Assembly: GCA_016202795.1 (NCBI GenBank)
Contig: JACQNY010000054.1
Coordinates: 1 to 5,012 of the forward strand
Reading direction: 5' to 3'
Length of the DNA stretch: 5,012 nt
Source of the DNA: Candidatus Aenigmatarchaeota archaeon
GTDB lineage: Archaea > Aenigmatarchaeota > Aenigmatarchaeia > JACPZZ01
The notes beneath the pieces are model-generated. The model saw nothing but the letters and a program-made list of their open reading frames with translations, did no database searches and had not been told where the DNA came from. Positions 1 through 3,736 of this stretch are shown here, one piece after another. The stretch's first letter is position 1. Each line of letters begins with the position of its first letter. The translations under genes and the position numbers were made by a program.

Positions 1-20
1 GGCGTTTGCAAGCAAACGCC
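1..20 (+). repeat. Perfect inverted repeat (hairpin) upstream of L7Ae
   Basis: Positions 1-9 (GGCGTTTGC) are the exact reverse complement of 12-20 (GCAAACGCC). As RNA this gives an 8-bp stem closed by a CAAG tetraloop. It is followed at once by CTGA (20-23) and then by the Shine-Dalgarno sequence of the L7Ae gene. It could be a 5'-UTR element, part of a kink-turn whose other strand lies outside the window, or the end of an upstream transcript. No T-run follows, so a terminator is less likely. The pairing is directly visible; the role is unknown. Confidence 0.75.
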
Positions 21-25
21 TGAAT

Positions 26-31
26 GGAGGT
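26..31 (+). promoter_or_regulatory. Strong Shine-Dalgarno sequence for L7Ae
   Basis: GGAGGT lies 7 nt before the ATG at 39. It overlaps the earlier in-frame ATG at 24, so that ATG cannot use it. This decides the start of the L7Ae gene in favour of position 39. Confidence 0.8.
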
Positions 32-38
32 TGTTGAA

Positions 39-404
39 ATGGCAGTTGAAAAGAAGTTTGAAGTTTCGAAAGATCTTGTAAACAAAGTTTACGAAGCCAT
101 AGAAATAGCGAAGAATTCTGGTAAGATCCGCAAAGGCACGAATGAGACTACGAAATCGATTGAACGCGGCGAAGCGAAGCTTGTTGCTATAGCAGAAGAT
201 GTCGATCCTGCGGAAATAGTTATGCATATCCCGGTTATCTGCGGGGAGAAGAAGATTCCTTTTGTCTATGTGCCCAACAAGGTCGAGCTGGGCAAAGCGT
301 CCGGCGTCGATGTCGGTACGGCCGCGATTGCAATAGCAGAAGAAGGCGACGCCGCGACCGCTGTAAAGGATATTATAAGCAAGCTTTCCAGCATCAAAAA
401 ATAG
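39..404 (+). CDS. rpl7ae: Ribosomal protein L7Ae (eL8), kink-turn-binding protein
   Basis: L7Ae binds kink-turn RNA. In archaea it is a large-subunit ribosomal protein and also a core protein of C/D and H/ACA box RNPs and of RNase P. The 121-residue product has the usual family length. The signature KGTNETTKS is at residues 32-40, where the family's RNA-contacting N-E-x-T-K residues sit. The C-terminal LGKASGVDVGTAAIAI block at 84-99 is also typical. An upstream in-frame ATG at 24 would add five residues, but the GGAGGT at 26-31 is correctly spaced only for the ATG at 39. It heads a cluster with eS28 (10-nt gap) and eL24, a classic archaeal gene order. The family is certain; the start is well supported. 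Confidence 0.97.
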   Translation: MAVEKKFEVSKDLVNKVYEAIEIAKNSGKIRKGTNETTKSIERGEAKLVAIAEDVDPAEIVMHIPVICGEKKIPFVYVPNKVELGKASGVDVGTAAIAIAEEGDAATAVKDIISKLSSIKK

Positions 405-414
405 AGATGATTAA

Positions 415-627
415 ATGGCGAACGAACCAACCGCAGCCGAAGTTGTCCAATTACTCGGAAGAACAGGCGTGCGCGGTGTTACGCAAGTTCGTTGCAAATT
501 GATAGAAGGAAAAGACCTTGGAAAAGTTTTAGTGCGCAATGTAACAGGGCCGGTTAGGCTTGGCGACATAATTATGCTTAGAGAAACGGAAATGGAATTT
601 GCCGGCGAAATGCGTGGAAGGCGTTAA
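415..627 (+). CDS. rps28e: 30S ribosomal protein S28e (eS28)
   Basis: This is a small OB-fold protein of the small ribosomal subunit, found in archaea and eukaryotes but not bacteria. The product is 70 residues, the normal length. Recognisable blocks are AEVVQLLGRTGVRG (8-21), TQVRCKLIEG (23-32) and RNVTGPVRLGDIIML (41-55); the last corresponds to the family's R-N-V-x-G-P-I-R-x-G-D-I-L signature. The C-terminal EFAGEMRGRR is less typical than the usual REARR-like tail. A Shine-Dalgarno-like GAGATGAT (404-411) overlaps the L7Ae stop and precedes the ATG. The next gene, eL24, starts one base after this stop, so the two are almost certainly co-translated. Confidence 0.97.
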   Translation: MANEPTAAEVVQLLGRTGVRGVTQVRCKLIEGKDLGKVLVRNVTGPVRLGDIIMLRETEMEFAGEMRGRR

Positions 628-628
628 A

Positions 629-805
629 ATGAAATGCTCATTCTGTGGCAATAATATTTCGCAAGGTACGGGCAAGGCTATTGTACGAAAGGACGGGTCG
701 ATCATAACTTTCTGCGGCACAAAATGCGAGCGGAACCACAAAATCAGAGAGCCGATAAAGGTCAAGTGGACGGAAGCGCATCGCAAAGCGTCGAACAAAC
801 TGTGA
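629..805 (+). CDS. rpl24e: 50S ribosomal protein L24e (eL24), zinc-binding
   Basis: eL24 is a zinc-ribbon (TRASH-type) protein of the large subunit, specific to archaea and eukaryotes. The product is 58 residues. Four zinc-ligand cysteines are at 3, 6, 29 and 33 (CSFC and CGTKC). The family pattern G-x-G-K-x-x-V-R-x-D-G (13-23) lies between them, and a VKWTEAHRK block at the C-terminus matches the family's basic K-W-T tail. The frame is open upstream to an ATG at 599, but that would lie inside eS28 and add residues foreign to the family. The ATG at 629, preceded by GGAAGG at 616-621, gives the normal N-terminus. The stop codon overlaps the GTG start of bud32. Confidence 0.95.
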   Translation: MKCSFCGNNISQGTGKAIVRKDGSIITFCGTKCERNHKIREPIKVKWTEAHRKASNKL

Positions 806-1452
806 TTTTCGTGCTGTTAAAAAGAGGCGCCGAGGCTGTTGTCAGTCCTGTAATCTTTGACGGCCGGGCTGCTGTGCTAAAAGAGCGCGCCAGGAAAAAT
901 TACCGGGCAAGCGAACTGGACAAAAAGCTGCGGTCACAACGCACACGATCGGAAGCGAAAATAACGGGCGACGCCAGGCGTGCGGGCATAAAAACTGCGG
1001 CAATCTATTTTACTGACGAGAAAAATTTCAGGATATATTTTGAGCATTTAGCAGGAGCTACGTTAAAAGAAGAATTTTTAAAAGGCGATAAGAAGCGCGT
1101 TTCCGAACTCGCGAAAAAATGGGGTGAAATTACCGCGAAATTACATTCTGCCGGAATAGTTCATGGCGATTTGACCACGTCGAATTTGATAGTAACCGGC
1201 GACGACATTTACGTGCTGGATTTCGGGCTGGCGTTTTTCTCTAAAAGGGACGAAGACGCCGCAGAAGACATCAATCTTTTGCGTCAGGCTGTTGAGGCCG
1301 TACATAGCAAAGCGGCAAAGATTATCATGGAATACTTTGTAAAAGGATATTCAGCGCACCAGAAGAGCGATACCATAATCAAGCGGACAGCGGAAATAGC
1401 GTCAAGAGGCCGTTATTATCAAAGAAAATTTATCGCCGATTCAAAAGTTTGA
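802..1452 (+). CDS. bud32: Bud32, KEOPS-complex protein kinase/ATPase
   Basis: Bud32 is the small RIO-like atypical kinase of the KEOPS complex. With Kae1, Cgi121 and Pcc1 it makes N6-threonylcarbamoyladenosine on ANN-decoding tRNAs. From the GTG at 802 the product is 216 residues, the family's usual size. Visible features are KRGAEAVV (7-14), the ATP-binding lysine in VLKER (K27), the Bud32-typical YRASELDKKLRSQRTRSEAK (34-53), the catalytic loop HGDLTTSN (121-128, D123), the metal-binding DFG (140-142), EDINLL, and the C-terminal GRYYQRK. The start is a GTG overlapping the eL24 stop as GTGA; no Shine-Dalgarno is seen, consistent with translational coupling. A GTG at 811 is also possible. 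The frame extends upstream to an ATG at 724, but that stretch is a shadow of eL24. Kae1 is not fused or adjacent here. The last 23 nt overlap hicA on the opposite strand. Confidence 0.94.
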   Translation: MIFVLLKRGAEAVVSPVIFDGRAAVLKERARKNYRASELDKKLRSQRTRSEAKITGDARRAGIKTAAIYFTDEKNFRIYFEHLAGATLKEEFLKGDKKRVSELAKKWGEITAKLHSAGIVHGDLTTSNLIVTGDDIYVLDFGLAFFSKRDEDAAEDINLLRQAVEAVHSKAAKIIMEYFVKGYSAHQKSDTIIKRTAEIASRGRYYQRKFIADSKV

Positions 1453-1660
1453 AAAGGAGTTCTCTTGTCAATCCTGCCCGTTTGAGTATTGAAAGTAAAG
1501 TGCCTTTTTTCAATTCCGGATGATTCGGGACAGTGACACGCAAATACGGATATACAGCTTGTCTCAGAATAATGTGACTTCCGGTGATATGGTCAACTTC
1601 AAAACCAGCTTTAATAAGAATTTTAACGAGCTCTCTGCCCGCGATTATGGGGAGCCTCAT
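1430..1660 (-). CDS. hicA: HicA family mRNA interferase toxin
   Basis: HicA toxins have a dsRNA-binding-like fold and cleave mRNA and tmRNA; they are neutralised by HicB. The 76-residue product has the family layout. There is an N-terminal helix (RELVKILIKAGFEVD, 9-23), then TGSHIIL (26-32) with the conserved glycine-serine-histidine (H29 is the likely catalytic residue). The C-terminal signature VPNHPELKKGTLLSILKRAGL (44-64) follows. It starts inside the end of hicB by an ATGA overlap, so the two are translationally coupled with the antitoxin first. Its 3' end is antisense to the last codons of bud32. No inactivating change is seen, so the toxin looks intact. Confidence 0.93.
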   Translation of the reverse strand: MRLPIIAGRELVKILIKAGFEVDHITGSHIILRQAVYPYLRVTVPNHPELKKGTLLSILKRAGLTRELLFKLLNRR

Positions 1661-1869
1661 ACGCTTATCTCTGATATTTGCAAAATGTTTTTTATCGGTA
1701 TTTCCTCTTTATGTTTTTTCAGACTAATCAGATACCCATTTATCGCATCCTTGATATTTTTCATTGCTTCTTCTTTTGTTTTGCCTTGAGAAATGCAACC
1801 TGGAAGGTTTATGCATTCCACCACATAAAACCCATCCTCTTCCTTCGACACGGCTATCTTAAATTTCAT
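1657..1869 (-). CDS. hicB: HicB-like antitoxin, short form without DNA-binding domain
   Basis: HicB binds and inactivates HicA. The 70-residue product has only the partial RNase H-like domain: FKIAVSKEEDGFYVVECINLPG (3-24), then GCISQGKTKEEAMKNIKDAI (24-43). The P-G-C-x-S-x-G-x-T-x-E-E-A pattern is characteristic of the family. The C-terminal ribbon-helix-helix or HTH domain of longer HicB proteins is absent. Such short forms are common, so this need not be a truncation. GC content by hand count over 1681-1860 is about 36%, below the surrounding ribosomal genes, which fits acquisition by transfer. No good Shine-Dalgarno precedes the ATG; a TTTAAA about 26 nt upstream would suit a leaderless transcript. 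An inverted repeat spans the promoter. Confidence 0.92.
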   Translation of the reverse strand: MKFKIAVSKEEDGFYVVECINLPGCISQGKTKEEAMKNIKDAINGYLISLKKHKEEIPIKNILQISEISV

Positions 1870-1902
1870 AACTTTAATTGCCCTTCGGGCGATTTAAAGT
1901 TA
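1869..1902 (-). promoter_or_regulatory. Inverted repeat over the hicBA promoter/start (candidate operator)
   Basis: TAACTTT (1869-1875) pairs with AAAGTTA (1896-1902). After a one-base bulge the pairing continues through AATT/GATT (one G-T pair) into GCCC (1880-1883) with GGGC (1887-1890) around a TTC loop. The total is about 15 pairs. The TTTAAA at 1893-1898, inside one arm, is centred about 26 nt before the hicB ATG, the expected spacing for an archaeal TATA box driving a leaderless mRNA. The symmetry suggests either an operator covering promoter and start or an RNA hairpin. The pairing is seen; the regulatory role is inferred. Confidence 0.5.
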
Positions 1903-1954
1903 TCAACATCCAATTTTACGGTTCCATACCAACAGCCTTTGCAATACTCAGGTA

Positions 1955-1963
1955 TTTATATTA
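1955..1963 (+). promoter_or_regulatory. TATA-like box for the small membrane protein gene
   Basis: TTTATATTA closely resembles the archaeal TATA consensus. With the usual 25-27 nt spacing, transcription would begin near 1985. That places the ATG at 1994, rather than the one at 1976, just inside the transcript. No clear BRE is seen upstream. The assignment rests on motif and spacing only. Confidence 0.4.
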
Positions 1964-1975
1964 TTTTCGTTGATT

Positions 1976-2230
1976 ATGGTTGAGAAGACAGTTATGAAAA
2001 ATCTCATAAAGCTGATTAAGGGCGAGAAAACCGAGTTTTCGGAGTTGTTGGAAGAAATTCTGATAGGCACGCTGGTTTTGGGCGCTTTGCTGCTGGTCGT
2101 AGGTATAGTGCTTTCCGCGGTTGCTCCGAAGGGCTTAGCAGCTTTGTTAGCGATGACCGGGGCTTTATTAAGCTTCCTGTCATTAATTTTTATGGTCATT
2201 CTTTGGTTTGGTAAAGAGGGCTTTCGATAA
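1976..2230 (+). CDS. Small membrane protein with two transmembrane helices, unknown function
   Basis: I do not recognise a family. The 84-residue product (from the ATG at 1976) has a lysine-rich amphipathic N-terminus (1-20) and an acidic turn EFSELLEE (20-27). Two hydrophobic segments follow at about 28-50 and 53-78, joined by a tight APKG loop, and the end is short and charged (KEGFR). This predicts a helical hairpin with both ends in the cytoplasm. Start choice is uncertain: TTG at 1970, ATG at 1976 and ATG at 1994 are all in frame. The TATA-like box at 1955-1963 favours 1994, which would give 78 residues and leave both helices intact. The gene is transcribed away from hicBA and is followed directly by a terminator-like hairpin, so it is probably monocistronic. 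The clean hydrophobic pattern and gene-sized frame make it a likely real gene. Confidence 0.68.
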   Translation: MVEKTVMKNLIKLIKGEKTEFSELLEEILIGTLVLGALLLVVGIVLSAVAPKGLAALLAMTGALLSFLSLIFMVILWFGKEGFR

Positions 2231-2244
2231 GCCTTCTCTTTTTT
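2213..2244 (+). terminator. Hairpin plus T-run terminator overlapping the stop of the membrane protein gene
   Basis: AAAGAGGGCTT (2213-2223) pairs with AAGCC (2229-2233) and then, past a two-base TT bulge, with CTCTTT (2236-2241). This gives 11 base pairs around a five-base loop, and it merges into a run of six T (2239-2244). The stop codon of the preceding gene (2228-2230) lies in the loop and stem. T-runs alone can end archaeal transcripts, so the hairpin may be incidental, but the position is what a terminator needs. Confidence 0.6.
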
Positions 2245-2249
2245 AAACA

Positions 2250-2270
2250 AGGGCTTGCAATGCAAGCCTT
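2250..2270. repeat. Near-perfect palindrome/hairpin 1 in the intergenic region
   Basis: GGCTTGCA (2252-2259) and TGCAAGCC (2261-2268) are exact reverse complements around a single A. The pairing extends by a G-T and an A-T pair. The core TTGCAA recurs at 2269-2274 and also occurs in the palindrome at the window start (6-11). The tiny centre means an RNA stem would open at least two inner pairs. No function is assigned. Confidence 0.7.
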
Positions 2271-2271
2271 G

Positions 2272-2297
2272 CAAAGGAAACTTGTGAGTTTCCTTTG
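2272..2297. repeat. Perfect 11-bp hairpin 2 with TGTG loop
   Basis: CAAAGGAAACT (2272-2282) is the exact reverse complement of AGTTTCCTTTG (2287-2297), with a TGTG tetraloop between them. It is not followed by a T-run (AAAAGAG follows), so it does not look like a plus-strand terminator. Ten bases of its left arm, AAAGGAAACT, recur at 2424-2433. The right arm could therefore pair with either copy. Confidence 0.75.
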
Positions 2298-2307
2298 AAA
2301 AGAGAAT

Positions 2308-2428
2308 CCTTAAGGGAAGAGAAAAAGGCTAGGAAAAGCCTTAAGGAAAAAGAAAAATAGTGCCTTAAGGGAGAAGAAAAAATAAGGAAAGCCCAAGGAA
2401 AAAGAAAAGTTTGGGAAAACCTTAAAGG
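2308..2428. repeat. Degenerate CCTTAAGG repeats in a purine-rich tract
   Basis: The 8-bp palindrome CCTTAAGG occurs at 2308-2315, 2339-2346 and 2363-2370. A shortened form, CCAAGG, is at 2393-2398, and an expanded form, CCTTAAAGG, at 2420-2428. Successive copies start 31, 24, 30 and 27 nt apart and are separated by runs of A and G such as GAAGAGAAAAA and AGAAAAA. Almost all pyrimidines on the plus strand are within the palindromes. I saw no further exact copy in the window. It does not fit a CRISPR array: repeats are too short and spacers are low-complexity. Together with the hairpins at 2250-2297 this fills the 2245-2484 gap, in which I find no convincing gene. Confidence 0.65.
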
Positions 2429-2473
2429 AAACTACCTAAACGTAAAGGTTAAAAGGAATAAACTGTTATAATA

Positions 2474-2478
2474 GGGAG
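2474..2478 (+). promoter_or_regulatory. Shine-Dalgarno sequence for uS5
   Basis: GGGAG lies 6 nt before the ATG at 2485. It supports that ATG as the true start and so makes the long N-terminal extension of uS5 part of the protein. A TTATAATA just upstream (2466-2473) is too close to the ATG to act as an archaeal TATA box for it. Confidence 0.7.
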
Positions 2479-2484
2479 ATCGAT

Positions 2485-3387
2485 ATGGAAGAGAAGAGCA
2501 AGGAAATTCTGGAAAAGGGAGCGGCCGAGAAAAGCGTTGAAATAGCGCCGGCGGAAAGCGCGGTTTTAGCCGAAGCAACGGAACCAATAATACCTGCGGC
2601 GATTGCGAAAGAAGAAATAACACCAGAAGAGGTTAAGAATCTGCACCCCTCCCTCGACGGATGGAAGCCAAAAACAAAACTAGGCAAAGAGGTAATGGAA
2701 GGCAAGCACGATATCAGAAGCATTCTGGAAGCTGGAATCAAGATAAAGGAGTTCCAGATCGTTGACAAGTTGATGCCTGATCTGGGTCATGAAATAATAT
2801 ACATTGGAGGTTCTCCGGGCAAAGGAGGAGGCAGCCAAAGAACGATTACGAAAAAAACTGCCAGGATGCATAAATCAGGACGACGATTCAGGATATCATC
2901 TTTAGTCGTTGTCGGTAACGGCGACGGAATAATCGGGGTTGGCCAAGGTACCGGAAAAGAGCATCGAAACGCGATTGAAAAAGCGGTTGAACATGCAAAA
3001 TTGGACATGGTTTTTATAAACCGCGGATGCGGTTCGTGGCAATGTGCATGCGGACAGCCGCACTCGCTGCCGTTGAAAGGCATAGGAAGCGCGGGCTCGG
3101 TTAAAGTTGAATTAAAACCCGCCCCACGGGGGACAGGGCTTGCCGTGAGCGACGATTTGAAAAAGATATTGAAGGCGGCGGGCATAAAAGACGCGTGGTG
3201 CAGGACCAGCGGAAACACGTCCGCGAGGACAAACCTGATAAAGGCCGGCTTTAACGCATTGAAAAGCATGAACAACATGAAGCAAACAACCTTTTCAGAA
3301 AAGCTTGACCAAAAGAGAATGGAAAAAGGTTTGATCAAAAATGCTGATCAAAATATAGAACAAAAGAAAACGGAAAATAGCGAATGA
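2485..3387 (+). CDS. rps5: 30S ribosomal protein S5 (uS5), with N- and C-terminal extensions
   Basis: uS5 is a small-subunit protein near the mRNA entry and decoding region, with a dsRNA-binding-like domain and a ribosomal S5D2-like domain. The family core is clear: WKPKTKLG (60-67), IVDKLMPDL (92-100), SGRRFRISSLVVVGNGDG (131-148), GVGQGTGKE (151-159), NRGCGSWQCACGQPHS (179-194), SVKVELKPAPRGTGL (205-219) and TSGNTSARTNLIKAGFNALK (241-260). At 300 residues it is longer than the roughly 210-240 usual in archaea. About 55 N-terminal residues are Ala/Glu-rich and low-complexity, about 40 C-terminal residues are Lys/Gln/Asn-rich, and a Gly-rich insertion lies at 108-117. The start at 2485 has a well-spaced GGGAG. 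The gene overlaps uL30 by ATGA. uL18 and the rest of the spc operon do not precede it here. Confidence 0.96.
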   Translation: MEEKSKEILEKGAAEKSVEIAPAESAVLAEATEPIIPAAIAKEEITPEEVKNLHPSLDGWKPKTKLGKEVMEGKHDIRSILEAGIKIKEFQIVDKLMPDLGHEIIYIGGSPGKGGGSQRTITKKTARMHKSGRRFRISSLVVVGNGDGIIGVGQGTGKEHRNAIEKAVEHAKLDMVFINRGCGSWQCACGQPHSLPLKGIGSAGSVKVELKPAPRGTGLAVSDDLKKILKAAGIKDAWCRTSGNTSARTNLIKAGFNALKSMNNMKQTTFSEKLDQKRMEKGLIKNADQNIEQKKTENSE

Positions 3388-3731
3388 TTATTATGTATAT
3401 TGCAATCAGGTTGCGCGGGCATGCAGGAGTTAACAGCGATATAGAAGAAACTATGCTTTTACTCGGATTGAAGACACCAAACAATTGCGTGATAATCCCG
3501 GAGAACGCGGTTAACAAAGGAATGCTGGTAAAAATCAAGGATTATGTTGCGTGGGGAGAGGCTGACGAGAAAACAATAACTGAGTTAAAAATAAAGGACA
3601 GAGAATCGAGGACCGTAATCCGATTTAGCCCGCCTTCGAAAGGTTTTCGTAGTCTCAAACTCCATTATCCTAAAGGAGATTTAGGCTATAGAGGAAAAGC
3701 TATTAACGAATTTTTACAAACTTATCGGTGA
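3384..3731 (+). CDS. rpl30: 50S ribosomal protein L30 (uL30), short archaeal form
   Basis: uL30 is a large-subunit protein. The N-terminal ferredoxin-like domain is clear: MYIAIRLRGHAGVNSDIEET (4-23), then LLLGLKTPNNCVIIPEN and KGMLVKIKDYVAWGEAD (45-61), all typical of archaeal uL30. The C-terminal block RFSPPSKGFRSLKLHYPKGDLGYRGKAINEFL (80-111) is also archaeal-type. Between them (about 62-79) only a short linker remains, where archaeal homologues carry a helical segment of about 40 residues. Total length is therefore 115 rather than about 150. The ATG at 3384 overlaps the uS5 stop as ATGA. An ATG three codons on (3393) gives the family-like start MYIAIR and is an equal alternative. The frame is intact, so the shortening is not a frameshift. 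Confidence 0.95.
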   Translation: MIIMYIAIRLRGHAGVNSDIEETMLLLGLKTPNNCVIIPENAVNKGMLVKIKDYVAWGEADEKTITELKIKDRESRTVIRFSPPSKGFRSLKLHYPKGDLGYRGKAINEFLQTYR

Positions 3732-3736
3732 ATTAA

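Noticed and set aside
24..38. Start of L7Ae at the first ATG (24)
   Set aside because: The GGAGGT at 26-31 overlaps that ATG and is correctly spaced for the ATG at 39.
404..411. Box C-like GATGAT as part of a C/D box sRNA
   Set aside because: No matching D, C' and D' boxes at suitable spacing; it is better explained as the ribosome-binding site of eS28.
599..628. Longer eL24 starting at the ATG at 599
   Set aside because: It would lie within eS28 and add residues not found in the family; the ATG at 629 gives the normal MKCSFCG start.
724..801. N-terminal extension of Bud32 from the ATG at 724
   Set aside because: It is an out-of-frame reading of eL24; the Bud32 family starts near the KRGAEA block, served by GTG 802 or 811.
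1520..1983. Plus-strand open frames across the hicBA region
   Set aside because: They are antisense shadows of hicA and hicB, with Phe/Ser/Ile-rich translations and no family match.
1948..2274. 108-residue minus-strand open frame opposite the membrane protein
   Set aside because: The plus-strand frame shows a clear two-helix pattern with promoter and terminator; the minus frame has no recognisable features.
2358..2360. TAG read as pyrrolysine in a continuous gene at 2247-2471
   Set aside because: There is no start codon, no family match and no pyrrolysine machinery in view.
2308..2428. CRISPR array
   Set aside because: The repeated unit is only 8 bp, copies vary, and the spacers are low-complexity A/G runs; no cas genes are present.
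2466..2473. TTATAATA as the uS5 promoter TATA box
   Set aside because: It ends only 11 nt before the ATG and would put the transcription start inside the gene; it also abuts the Shine-Dalgarno.
2787..3338. 183-residue minus-strand open frame inside uS5
   Set aside because: It is the complement of a strongly conserved uS5 coding region; its Pro/Phe-rich translation is typical of a shadow frame.
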